A stretch of DNA of 64,000 bases from an uncultured Sphingomonas sp. (GCF_937871615.1 NZ_CALMPA010000045.1:62001-126000); one strand, 5' to 3'; shown: positions 8,486 to 15,633, counted from the stretch's first letter. Program-made: numbers and translations. Notes: a model not told the origin generated them from the sequence alone.

Positions 8486-9726
8486 TGATCGAGGCCCGCC
8501 TCGTTCACGAACAGCGCGCCCGCCGTCACCACGCGATCGCCGGGCTTCAGGCCACTGGTGATGCGGGTAAGCCCACCCTCGCTCGGCCCGGTGGTGACCG
8601 TGCGCGCATAGAGCAGCTTGTCGCGCCCCTCGATCCACACGCGCGCATTATCGCCTTCATGGATCACCGCGGACGCGGGCACGAGGATCGCATTACCCCC
8701 ATCCGACTGCCGCCGGATCGTGAACGAGGCGAACATCTGTGGCTTGAGCGCACCGTCCGGGTTGCTGATCGACGCGCGCACCGGCAGGCGATGGCTGTTC
8801 GGATCGAGCGCCGCGCCGACATTGTCGATCCGTGCGTCGAATGTGCGGCCGGGCAACGCGGGCGTCGTCACCCGCACCTGATCGCCGACCCGCACCGATG
8901 CGGCATCGCCCTCCGCCACCTGCGCGATCAGCCACACGCGCGAGGGATCGGTGATCGTCAACAGCGGCGTGCTGCTGCCGGCGGTGATGAACTGGCCCGG
9001 CACGACGCTGCGATCGGCGATCAGGCCGCCCACCGGCGCGCGATAGAGCGTCGCGGGATGCCCCGCCGGCCCATCCCCGTCGCCGCGCCGCCCGAAGATC
9101 GCCAGATGGTTCTGCGCCGCGCGGAGCGCGCTCTCGGCGGTGTTCAGCGCGGATTGCGCCGCCACCCGATCGGCCTCGGCCTGGGTATAATCCTTCTGCG
9201 CGCCACCGGCGGTTTCGAAAATCGCTTTCTGCCGCGCGGCATTCGCGGTCGCGACGCGCAGCGCCTCCGCCGCTGTCGCGCGCTGGGCGGTGGCGGCTTG
9301 CAGCGCATTGCGCGCATCGACCATTTCGGGCGAGGCGATGCGGAGCAGCGGCTGCCCCTGCGTGACCCGCTGGCCCGGCTCGACATAGACCGCCATGATC
9401 TGCCCGGAAAACGGCAGCAACACCGGCGTGCTGCGATCGCCGTCCACCGCGATCGCGCCGCTCGCGCGCACCAGCATCGCATCGGCACCGCTCCGCACCG
9501 ACGCGATGGTGAGTTGCTTCAACTGCTCCGGCGTCGGCCTGAACGCGCCCGCGGGCAATTTTTCCGGCGGCGCCGGGTGGGTGGCGAACAACATGCGCCC
9601 GCCCGCGACGAGCAGCAGCAGCCCGACCAGCACGGCGAACACGAGCGCGATCAGCCGCATCTGCCCGCTTCGGCTGATCGAGCGGCTCTGCGGCAAAGGC
9701 GCAACAGTATCGAATATGTCGGTCAA
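8482..9726 (-). CDS. RND efflux periplasmic adaptor subunit (membrane fusion protein)
   Basis: About 414 residues: a short cytoplasmic N-terminus, one membrane anchor (LIALVFAVLVGLLLLVAGG), then barrel-sandwich (lipoyl-like) segments around VLLPFSGQIMAVYVEPGQ and APVGGLIADRSVVPGQ that flank an alpha-helical hairpin, and a C-terminal beta-barrel domain ending in GLKPGDRVVTAGALFVNE. This is the CusB/CzcB architecture. The start is uncertain: a GTG at 9777, a TTG at 9726 and an ATG at 9660 are in frame. I use the TTG because the resulting cytoplasmic stretch before the anchor looks natural and GGGCAGGGC lies just upstream. It is the first gene of the pump operon; its promoter must lie in the 225-base space before the divergent kinase. 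Confidence 0.88.
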   Translation of the reverse strand: MTDIFDTVAPLPQSRSISRSGQMRLIALVFAVLVGLLLLVAGGRMLFATHPAPPEKLPAGAFRPTPEQLKQLTIASVRSGADAMLVRASGAIAVDGDRSTPVLLPFSGQIMAVYVEPGQRVTQGQPLLRIASPEMVDARNALQAATAQRATAAEALRVATANAARQKAIFETAGGAQKDYTQAEADRVAAQSALNTAESALRAAQNHLAIFGRRGDGDGPAGHPATLYRAPVGGLIADRSVVPGQFITAGSSTPLLTITDPSRVWLIAQVAEGDAASVRVGDQVRVTTPALPGRTFDARIDNVGAALDPNSHRLPVRASISNPDGALKPQMFASFTIRRQSDGGNAILVPASAVIHEGDNARVWIEGRDKLLYARTVTTGPSEGGLTRITSGLKPGDRVVTAGALFVNEAGLDQ

Positions 9727-9951
9727 AGCGCCCTGCCCGCTATCAACTGATGTTATCGCCCGCCGAATGGTGAGCACATTTCGGGCGCTCTATCCACCAT
9801 CGCTTACACGGACATTACGCCAGCCACGGCCATGTGACCATGCGTGGAACAGAAGTGGAGTAAGGCCGGCGTAAGCAAGAAGGCGCATAATGAAGCGCAT
9901 CAGCACGTGTCCGGAAATCAACTCGCGTCGACGCTGGTGGGAGAAACTGCC

Positions 9952-10971
9952 GTGACGCCATCGCTCAGCCGCTCGCTCATCCTGTCCGCCGGGGCGCTGG
10001 CGCTGATCGCGGGGGTGACGTTCGGGATATTGCATTTCGCGCCCGCGCATCCCTTGCTGTTGTTCGTCTCGATCGCGCTCGCGTTTGTCGTCATCGCCAT
10101 TGTCGGCGGGCGCGGGCCGGGGCTGGCGGGCGTCGGGTTCGGCGCGATTGCGCTTGCCTTCGCGCTGCCCGGCGAAGGGCTGGCGGTGCCCGATCCCACC
10201 AACGCGCTGGGGCTGATCGCCACCGTGATGCTCGGGCTGCTTGTCTCATGGTTCGCTGGCCGCGCGAAACGCGAACACGAGTTGCTGACCGGCGAACTGC
10301 GTTTCGCGCAAGCCGGACAGGCGCGTTACACCGCGCTGCTGCGCGAATTGTCGCATCGTCTGGCGAATGATCTTTCGATGCTGGTTTCCGCCGCGACGAT
10401 GACGGCGCGACAATCGAGCACCCCCGAAACGGCGGCGGCGATCGACAGCATCGTTTCCCGCATGGTGGTGCTCGGTCGGGTCTATCAGCGCCTGCGGATC
10501 GACGAGGCGACCAGCGAGCGGGTGGATCTGAGCGCCTTCCTCGGCAATTTATGTGACGACATGCGGCTGACGCGCTTCAACATGCGCCCGATTTCGCTGC
10601 GTTTCGAAGCGGACAAATGCGCCGTGCCGCTGTCTCAGGCCGTGATCGTCGGGCTCATCACCAATGAATTGCTGACCAATATCGCCAAACACTCCTACCC
10701 CGACGATCGCCCCGGCAATGTCGCCGTGCGCCTGCGGCCACACCCGTTCCGCCCGGACGCGATGCAATTGACCGTGAGCGACGACGGCATCGGCCTGACC
10801 GCCACGCCAGTGAATGAGGGGCATATGGGGCAACGGCTGATCGCAGCCCTCGCCTCCCAGCTTGGCGGGGATATCGCGCTTGCGCGCCGCGAAGGGAGAA
10901 CGATCGCAACCCTTCACTTCCCGCTGGGAAGCGGCAGATATGACGGATCAATCGCTGACGACGCGCCGTAA
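9952..10971 (+). CDS. Membrane-anchored sensor histidine kinase (HisKA_2 type, DUF4118-like membrane domain)
   Basis: A 339-residue kinase with about four N-terminal membrane segments (residues 8-105) joined by very short loops, resembling the DUF4118 domain of KdpD-like sensors. The dimerisation helix carries the phospho-accepting His in LLRELSHRLANDLSML (H135). The ATPase domain shows the N-box VGLITNELLTNIAKHS and the G1 box SDDGIGL. This H-box belongs to the HisKA_2/HWE class common in alphaproteobacteria, often tied to general stress or light responses. I prefer the GTG at 9952 (GGTGGGAG 8-9 bases upstream) over a GTG at 9844. No response regulator is adjacent. Its last 24 bases overlap the convergent NUDIX gene. 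Confidence 0.82.
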   Translation: MTPSLSRSLILSAGALALIAGVTFGILHFAPAHPLLLFVSIALAFVVIAIVGGRGPGLAGVGFGAIALAFALPGEGLAVPDPTNALGLIATVMLGLLVSWFAGRAKREHELLTGELRFAQAGQARYTALLRELSHRLANDLSMLVSAATMTARQSSTPETAAAIDSIVSRMVVLGRVYQRLRIDEATSERVDLSAFLGNLCDDMRLTRFNMRPISLRFEADKCAVPLSQAVIVGLITNELLTNIAKHSYPDDRPGNVAVRLRPHPFRPDAMQLTVSDDGIGLTATPVNEGHMGQRLIAALASQLGGDIALARREGRTIATLHFPLGSGRYDGSIADDAP

Positions 10972-11382
10972 CGCCCCAGTCGTGCGCAGCGCCGCCGCGA
11001 GCGGAACATCCGCTGACGGCATCGGCAATGCGGCGAGCGAATCCGTATCTTCCCAGCGCAACGCCGCCGCCTCCAGCGGTTGCGGCGATCCCGCCCAGCG
11101 TCGGCAGCGGTAGAGCATCAGGATCATCTGTCGTTCGCCACGCGGTTCGCTGGCGAAAGTCACCGGCGCAAGATCGGCCGGCGCGACCGTGATGCCCAGT
11201 TCCTCGCGCAACTCCCGGCACAAGGCCGCTTCCGGCGTCTCGCCGCGCTCGATCTTGCCGCCGGGGAATTCCCACAGGCCGGCCAACGCCTTTCCTTCGG
11301 GGCGCTGCTGCACAAGCACTCTGCCGGCCTCATCAACAAGCGCGGCGGCGACGACGAGAAAAAGTTCGATTCCGGGCGCCAT
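10948..11382 (-). CDS. NUDIX hydrolase, MutT-like (8-oxo-dGTP/NTP pyrophosphohydrolase)
   Basis: A 144-residue enzyme. The NUDIX box is intact: GG at the start, then ERGETPEAALCRELREELGI with all the metal-binding glutamates of Gx5Ex7REUxEExGU (about residues 38-60). WEFPGGK just before the box is typical of MutT proteins, which hydrolyse oxidised dGTP to keep it out of DNA. In many alphaproteobacteria this gene sits alone, as here. Its 3' end overlaps the 3' end of the histidine kinase gene by 24 bases on the opposite strand. Only 39 bases separate its start from the first Flp pilin on the other strand. Confidence 0.88.
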   Translation of the reverse strand: MAPGIELFLVVAAALVDEAGRVLVQQRPEGKALAGLWEFPGGKIERGETPEAALCRELREELGITVAPADLAPVTFASEPRGERQMILMLYRCRRWAGSPQPLEAAALRWEDTDSLAALPMPSADVPLAAALRTTGALRRVVSD

Positions 11383-11421
11383 GTCGACTTTTCGTTAAGG
11401 CTGATCTGCCATCTTTACCTC

Positions 11422-11628
11422 ATGTTGCCAAAGTGGCCATCACGCCCTGTACGCAAACGCAGTGCTCGCACGAGCCTGTGGCGTGATCGTCGCGGGGCGA
11501 CCGCGATCGAATATGGCCTGATCCTCGCCGTGATCGTGATCGCGATGATCGCCAGCTTGATGGAAGTGGCCTCCGCCACCACCGACATCTGGAACAATGT
11601 CAGCACCAAAGTGACGAAGGCAAGCTGA
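11422..11628 (+). CDS. Flp-type IVb prepilin (first copy)
   Basis: A 68-residue small pilin. An Arg-rich leader of about 25 residues (RRGATAIEYGLI) precedes the prepilin-peptidase site; cleavage is expected after Gly, before ATAIEY, leaving Glu at +5 as in Flp pilins. One hydrophobic helix follows (ILAVIVIAMIASLMEVA). The leader is longer than in the neighbouring copy and no good ribosome-binding site precedes the ATG at 11422, so the start is uncertain. It lies 138 bases before a second pilin gene. No Tad secretion genes (tadA, cpaB, rcpA, tadV) are in the window, so assembly must depend on distant genes. Confidence 0.75.
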   Translation: MLPKWPSRPVRKRSARTSLWRDRRGATAIEYGLILAVIVIAMIASLMEVASATTDIWNNVSTKVTKAS

Positions 11629-11701
11629 CTTCTTTCGCCATGCCGACAAAGATTTCCCCGCTTTAAACATTCCTCAACCTCAACATTCTATCGATTCGTG
11701 T

Positions 11702-11727
11702 GCTGAATGAGGGATCCTCGATTCAGC
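11702..11727 (+). other. Imperfect inverted repeat in the leader of the second Flp pilin gene
   Basis: GCTGAATGAGG pairs with CCTCGATTCAGC across a GAT loop: seven outer and four inner base pairs with one bulged base. It sits about 40 bases upstream of the pilin ATG at 11767 and 73 bases after the first pilin's stop. There is no T-run, so it is not a classical terminator. It could be an RNA stem that stabilises the abundant pilin message or an operator. Confidence 0.45.
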
Positions 11728-11766
11728 CGGGTGACTGAAGCTTTGGACCAGCATTGGAGATCGAAT

Positions 11767-11934
11767 ATGCAGAAGATCCGCACTTTCCTGAAGAATTCCA
11801 AGGGCGCCACCGCGATTGAATACGGCCTGATCGCCGCGCTCATCGCCGTCGCCGCGATCACCGCGATGTCGAACCTGGGCGGCAAGCTGACGACCACGTT
11901 CAACAATGTCTCGTCGAACCTGAAGTCTTCGTAA
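11767..11934 (+). CDS. Flp-type IVb prepilin (second copy, probable major pilin)
   Basis: A 55-residue prepilin that begins MQKIRTFLKNSKG; the prepilin peptidase should cut after that Gly to release ATAIEYGLIAALIAVAAIT, the standard Flp N-terminal helix with Glu at +5 and Tyr at +6. A short C-terminal tail follows (Ser/Asn-rich). GGAGA at 11756-11760 lies 6 bases before the ATG, a strong site, and a very strong terminator follows immediately. These features fit a highly expressed major pilin used for surface attachment by a Tad machine. It differs from the first copy by its short leader and stronger expression signals. Confidence 0.9.
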   Translation: MQKIRTFLKNSKGATAIEYGLIAALIAVAAITAMSNLGGKLTTTFNNVSSNLKSS

Positions 11935-11952
11935 GCTTCAGCGTTTCAACAC

Positions 11953-11993
11953 GAAAAAGGGGCGGCGAACTTCGGTTCGTCGCCCCTTTTTCG
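11953..11993. terminator. Strong bidirectional rho-independent terminator
   Basis: A 12-bp stem (11959-11970 with 11975-11986, one G-T wobble) closed by a C-TTCG-G tetraloop, flanked by five A (11954-11958) and five T (11987-11991). It can end transcription from the pilin gene on the plus strand and from the threonine dehydratase gene on the minus strand. Confidence 0.93.
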
Positions 11994-12002
11994 TACACCA
12001 GA

Positions 12003-12977
12003 CTAGCTTTCGGAACCGCCGCAAAGCACACGCCCGTATGCGGCGATATCCACATTGCCGCCGGACAGGATCACCAGCACGCCGGGTTCCGGCGCGACAC
12101 GCCCCGCCAGCAGCGCCGCCAGCGCCACCGCCCCGCCGGGTTCCACCACGAGTCGCAGGTTTTCCGCGGCCCAGCGCTGCGCGGTCGCAATTTCTTCCTC
12201 GCTTACGGCAACGCCCTTCGCATCGCGGCGCGCCAGCACGTCGAAGGTCAGCGGGGACACCTCCTTCGTCTGAAGCGCGTCGCAGGCCGTGGACGGCGGA
12301 TTCGGGCCGACCGGCTCGATCCAGCTCGCTTCCAGGCTTCGGGTCATGTCGTCCCACCCGGCGGGTTCGACGATGGTGATTCGCGCCTCGGGCAGCGCGA
12401 GCGCAATGCCTGCCGCCAGCCCGCCGCCGCCGCACGGCACGATCGCGTGAGCCGGTGCGCCAAGGCCGGCCTCAACCATCTGTCGCGCCGCCTCGATCGC
12501 GGTGCTTCCCTGCCCTTCGATCACCCACGGATCGTCGAAACTGGGCACCAATGTCGCGTTGCGCGCCGTGGCGAGTTGCCCGGCGATCAGTTCACGACTG
12601 CCGGTCGCCCGGTCGTAAGCCACCACTTCCGCACCCAGCGCGAGCGTCGCCTCCCGCTTCGCGCGCGGCGCGTCGGCAGGCATCACGATCGTCGCCGCGA
12701 TTCCCAGCCGCCGCGCCGCCCAGGCGATTCCCTGCGCGTGATTGCCGGATGAGAAGGCGACAACGCCACGCGCGCGCGCTTCCGCGTCCAAAGCGGTCAG
12801 CCGGTGCCACGCCCCACGGATCTTGAACGCCCCGATCGGCTGCAACGATTCCGCCTTGAAGGCGACATCAATCCCATTGATTTCATGCACGAATAACGGC
12901 GTCGGCGGGAGGATCGCGGCGATCTTCGCCGCTGCGTCGCGCACCCCGGCACGGGTTGGCTGGCGTACAATTGTCAC
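12003..12977 (-). CDS. Threonine/serine dehydratase (PLP-dependent, fold type II)
   Basis: About 324 residues, the length of catabolic-type threonine dehydratase or serine racemase-like enzymes; there is no C-terminal ACT regulatory domain. The PLP lysine is K52 in SLQPIGAFKIRGA, followed by the substrate loop FSSGNHAQG and the phosphate-binding PCGGGGLAAG. These enzymes deaminate L-threonine to 2-oxobutanoate. The frame continues upstream, but I place the start at a GTG (12975-12977) giving MTIVRQPTRAGVRDAAAKI; GCAGG lies a few bases upstream. It diverges from the ornithine decarboxylase across 139 bases that also hold that gene's RNA leader. It might instead be a serine racemase; the sequence alone does not decide. 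Confidence 0.85.
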   Translation of the reverse strand: MTIVRQPTRAGVRDAAAKIAAILPPTPLFVHEINGIDVAFKAESLQPIGAFKIRGAWHRLTALDAEARARGVVAFSSGNHAQGIAWAARRLGIAATIVMPADAPRAKREATLALGAEVVAYDRATGSRELIAGQLATARNATLVPSFDDPWVIEGQGSTAIEAARQMVEAGLGAPAHAIVPCGGGGLAAGIALALPEARITIVEPAGWDDMTRSLEASWIEPVGPNPPSTACDALQTKEVSPLTFDVLARRDAKGVAVSEEEIATAQRWAAENLRLVVEPGGAVALAALLAGRVAPEPGVLVILSGGNVDIAAYGRVLCGGSES

Positions 12978-13049
12978 GGTCGAACCTGCATCATCTGAAT
13001 CCACTTTACATTCAGGGCCAGCGACCCTAACTCGCCCATCCGCTGCCCC

Positions 13050-13115
13050 ATGGGACTTCCAACCGCAAGGCAGCTTTTTTCGCTCGACGCCGCAAGGCAA
13101 TTGGAGGTCCCTTGA
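13050..13115 (+). CDS. Candidate upstream leader peptide of the ornithine decarboxylase gene (21 codons)
   Basis: An ATG-initiated frame starting MGLPTARQL and ending ARQLEVP, with its TGA two bases before the decarboxylase's TTG start. The tetrapeptide ARQL occurs twice because the DNA element CCGCAAGGCA is duplicated. Its codons cover both arms of the helix that hides the downstream ribosome-binding site, so a ribosome translating it would open that helix. No clear ribosome-binding site precedes its ATG, so expression is uncertain. Confidence 0.35.
   Translation: MGLPTARQLFSLDAARQLEVP
13052..13111 (+). promoter_or_regulatory. Leader-RNA helix that sequesters the ornithine decarboxylase ribosome-binding site
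   Basis: GGGACTTCCAA (13052-13062) pairs over all 11 positions, with one U-G wobble, with TTGGAGGTCCC (13101-13111). The 3' arm contains GGAGG (13103-13107), the ribosome-binding site of the decarboxylase. The loop holds two direct copies of CCGCAAGGCA (13063-13072, 13090-13099); the second can fold as GCC-GCAA-GGC with a GNRA tetraloop. A conserved 'speF leader' RNA has been described upstream of ornithine decarboxylase genes in alphaproteobacteria; this is the equivalent position, but I cannot confirm membership by consensus match. Confidence 0.65.
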
Positions 13116-13116
13116 G

Positions 13117-14349
13117 TTGCACCAGCATCATAGCGCGCTGGGGCTAGCCGCCCCCTCGATAGTTTCCGCCACCAATGCCGGCGGAGCCATTGACATTGCG
13201 AAGCGGGCGCCGGTTCAGCCGGTGACGCTGATCCGTCCGCACGCCGCCGCGCGGGCCGCCCGCTTCTTTTCGGAGAAGTTTCCGGGCCGCTCGATGTATG
13301 CGGTGAAGGCGAATCCCAGCCCCGAGCTGATCGCCACGCTGTTCGAAAACGGCATCACGCATTTCGATGTCGCCTCGATCGCGGAGGTGCGGCTCGTCGC
13401 GCGCGCCGCGCCCGGCGCCACGCTTTGCTTCATGCACCCGGTGAAGGCCGAGGAAGCGATCGCGGAGGCATATTTCACGCATGGCGTGCGCGTGTTCAGC
13501 CTCGACAGCCTTGAGGAACTGGACAAGATCGTCCGCGCCACCCGCAACGCCAGCGATCTTACGCTGTGCGTCCGTCTGCGCGTGTCGTCGGAGCATTCCA
13601 AGCTCAGCCTCGCGTCGAAGTTCGGCGTTCCGGCACATGAGGCAAAGCCGCTGCTGATGGCGGCGCGGCAGGCGGCGGATGCGCTTGGCATCTGCTTCCA
13701 TGTCGGCAGCCAGGCGATGACGCCGGACGCCTATGCTGAGGCGATGGAGCGCGTGCGCCACGCGATCGTCGATGCGGCGGTGACGGTGGACGTGATTGAT
13801 GTCGGCGGGGGTTTCCCCTCCTCCTATCCGGGGATGGAACCGCCCCCGCTGGAGCGTTATTTCGAGACGATCCACCGCGCGTTCGAAAGCCTGCCGGTCA
13901 GCTATTCGGCCGAACTGTGGGCGGAGCCGGGCCGCGCGCTCTGCGCCGAATATAGTTCGGTGGTGGTGCGCGTCGAAAAGCGTCGCGGCAACGAGCTTTA
14001 CATCAACGACGGCGCTTATGGCGCGTTGTTCGATGCGGCGCATATCGGCTGGCGTTTCCCGGTCGCGCTGTTGCGCGAACCGGAATCGACCGTGCGCGAT
14101 CACCCCTTCTCGTTCTACGGCCCGACCTGCGACGATCTCGATCATATGGCAGGCCCGTTCCTGCTCCCGGCGGACGTGCAGGCCGGCGATTATATCGAGA
14201 TCGGGATGCTCGGCGCCTATGGCGCGGCGATGCGCACCGCGTTCAACGGCTTCGGATCGGACGAGACGATCATCGTCACCGACGAGCCGATGGTCTCGCT
14301 CTACATGGATGGCGTGCGCGAGGTCGCGAACAACGTCGTAACATTGTAA
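13117..14349 (+). CDS. Ornithine (lysine/ornithine-type) decarboxylase, fold type III
   Basis: About 410 residues, an alanine-racemase-fold decarboxylase like eukaryotic ODC. The PLP lysine is K64 in MYAVKANP. HVGSQ, the glycine loop DVGGGFPSSYPG and EPGRAL bind PLP phosphate, and C338 in YGPTCDDLD is the catalytic Cys contributed across the dimer, with the Asp that favours ornithine. It makes putrescine from ornithine. No ATG occurs before the PLP lysine region, so I choose a TTG (13117) with GGAGG nine bases upstream; the first residues become MHQHHSALGL. The leader RNA appears built to hide that site. It is followed by a deoxyhypusine-synthase-like gene, forming a polyamine unit. Confidence 0.92.
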   Translation: MHQHHSALGLAAPSIVSATNAGGAIDIAKRAPVQPVTLIRPHAAARAARFFSEKFPGRSMYAVKANPSPELIATLFENGITHFDVASIAEVRLVARAAPGATLCFMHPVKAEEAIAEAYFTHGVRVFSLDSLEELDKIVRATRNASDLTLCVRLRVSSEHSKLSLASKFGVPAHEAKPLLMAARQAADALGICFHVGSQAMTPDAYAEAMERVRHAIVDAAVTVDVIDVGGGFPSSYPGMEPPPLERYFETIHRAFESLPVSYSAELWAEPGRALCAEYSSVVVRVEKRRGNELYINDGAYGALFDAAHIGWRFPVALLREPESTVRDHPFSFYGPTCDDLDHMAGPFLLPADVQAGDYIEIGMLGAYGAAMRTAFNGFGSDETIIVTDEPMVSLYMDGVREVANNVVTL

Positions 14350-14369
14350 TAGCCGCAAGGCAGGCTTTC

Positions 14370-14402
14370 GGGCGACGATGCGTTCCGCGCGCATCGTCGC
14401 CC
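14370..14402 (+). other. Perfect 13-bp stem-loop between the two polyamine genes
   Basis: GGGCGACGATGCG (14370-14382) is repeated exactly in inverted form at 14390-14402 around a seven-base loop. No T-run follows, so it is not a standard terminator. A third copy of CCGCAAGGCA (14353-14362) lies just before it, the same element found twice in the decarboxylase leader. It may be an RNA stability or attenuation element that sets the ratio of the two gene products. Confidence 0.6.
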
Positions 14403-14456
14403 CTGGGGTTTCCGCGTCCCCTTGAATGACGACGGCATCGTATGCGGGAGTTTCCC

Positions 14457-15536
14457 ATGACCGACACCTTGACCAAGACCGCCGCGGCCAACGCGCCGAT
14501 CAATGACAATCGCAAGGCCGAACTGCTGTCGAAGCAGGTCAAGCACATCGACATCAAGAGCTTTGACGCGCGCCCGATCGTCGATGCGATGGCCGACATG
14601 AGCTTCACCAGCCGCGATCTCGGCCGCGCCACCAGCATCTACAACCAGATGCTTGGCGACAAGGATTGCACCGTGGTGCTGGTAATCGCCGGCTCCACCT
14701 CGGCTGGCGGCTGCATGGATCTCTATGCCGAACTGGTGCGCAACAAGATGGTCGACGTGGTGGTCGCCACCGGCGCGACGATCGTTGACATGGATTTCTT
14801 CGAGGGCCTCGGCCACAAGCATTATCAGGCGCTTGAGGTGCCGGACGATGACACGCTGCGCTCGCTCTACATTGATCGCATCTACGATACCTATATCGAC
14901 GAGGAACAGCTTCAGGATTGCGATTTCACGATCAACAAGATCGCGAACGAACTGGAGCCCAAGGCATATTCCTCGCGCGCGTTCATCCGCGAAATGGGCC
15001 GCTATCTCGCCGAGCATGGCAAGAAGGAGAACAGCCTCGTCAAGCTCGCTTATGAGCATGACGTGCCGATCTTCTGCCCGGCGTTCGTGGACAGCTCGGC
15101 GGGCTTCGGCCTCGTCAAGCATCAGGTGGACAATGCCAAGGCGGGCAAGCCCTATCTGATGATCGACGCGGTGGCCGATTTCCGCGAACTGACCGATATC
15201 AAGATCGCGGCGGGCACCACCGGCCTGCTGATGATCGGCGGCGGCGTGCCGAAGAACTTCATCCAGGACACCGTCGTCTGCGCGGAGATCCTCGGCCACG
15301 AGGATGTCGAGGTGCATAAATATGCGGTGCAGATCACCGTCGCCGATGTGCGTGACGGCGCCTGCTCCTCCTCCACGCTGCAAGAGGCGGCAAGCTGGGG
15401 CAAGGTGAACACCGGCATCGAACAGATGGTGTTCGCCGAGGCCGGCTCGGTCATGCCGCTGCTGGCGTCGGACGCCTATCATCGCGGCCTGTGGAAGGAT
15501 CGCCCGGAACGTCGCTGGGCAAAGCTGTTCGCCTGA
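14457..15536 (+). CDS. Deoxyhypusine-synthase-like protein, probably a homospermidine-type polyamine synthase
   Basis: A 359-residue member of the deoxyhypusine synthase family. It has the NAD-binding Rossmann features (VIAGSTSAGG near residue 80; LLMIGGGVPKNF near 255) and the catalytic-lysine motif EAASWGK, giving K316, matching the enzyme-imine lysine of deoxyhypusine synthase. Bacteria have no eIF5A to modify, so a hypusine role is excluded by biology; bacterial members are thought to transfer an aminobutyl (or guanidinobutyl) group between small polyamines, giving homospermidine or a guanidino analogue. The neighbouring ornithine decarboxylase supplies putrescine, which supports that role. 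The ATG at 14457 has GGGAG six bases upstream, better than an in-frame ATG at 14442. A T-run terminator follows about 110 bases downstream. Confidence 0.85.
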   Translation: MTDTLTKTAAANAPINDNRKAELLSKQVKHIDIKSFDARPIVDAMADMSFTSRDLGRATSIYNQMLGDKDCTVVLVIAGSTSAGGCMDLYAELVRNKMVDVVVATGATIVDMDFFEGLGHKHYQALEVPDDDTLRSLYIDRIYDTYIDEEQLQDCDFTINKIANELEPKAYSSRAFIREMGRYLAEHGKKENSLVKLAYEHDVPIFCPAFVDSSAGFGLVKHQVDNAKAGKPYLMIDAVADFRELTDIKIAAGTTGLLMIGGGVPKNFIQDTVVCAEILGHEDVEVHKYAVQITVADVRDGACSSSTLQEAASWGKVNTGIEQMVFAEAGSVMPLLASDAYHRGLWKDRPERRWAKLFA

Positions 15537-15543
15537 GCGGCAC

Positions 15544-15565
15544 GCGGCCAGCGCAAGCTGGCCGC
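15544..15565. other. Perfect 9-bp stem-loop with a GCAA tetraloop
   Basis: GCGGCCAGC and GCTGGCCGC pair fully around GCAA, eight bases after the stop of the deoxyhypusine-synthase-like gene. It is the first of three hairpins in the space between this gene and the convergent amidotransferase gene. No T-run follows it. Confidence 0.6.
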
Positions 15566-15610
15566 GAGACCGCGAAAGGCCGGCCGGCGCGGCCACCTGC
15601 CGCGTCCGAC

Positions 15611-15633
15611 GTCATGGGATTCACTCCCATGAC
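15611..15633. other. Perfect 9-bp inverted repeat, middle of three hairpins
   Basis: GTCATGGGA and TCCCATGAC pair fully around TTCAC. It lies between two convergent genes; read on the minus strand it could help end the XrtA operon, although no T-run follows on that side. Confidence 0.55.

Noticed and set aside
6230-8488. Very long open frame on the strand opposite the RND pump gene (over 700 codons), and a similar one opposite the amidotransferase gene (15491-17548)
   Set aside because: Their translations are Arg/His/Asp-rich without motifs, the usual shadow of a high-GC coding strand; the pump and amidotransferase frames have full family signatures.
11702-11727. Stem-loop as a terminator of the first pilin gene
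   Set aside because: No T-run follows, so it is reported only as an inverted repeat.
13107-13122. Possible +1 frameshift (CCT TGA G) that would join the leader frame to the decarboxylase, as in antizyme
   Set aside because: The decarboxylase has its own GGAGG and TTG start at proper spacing, and the joined N-terminus adds nothing recognisable; kept as an upstream frame instead.
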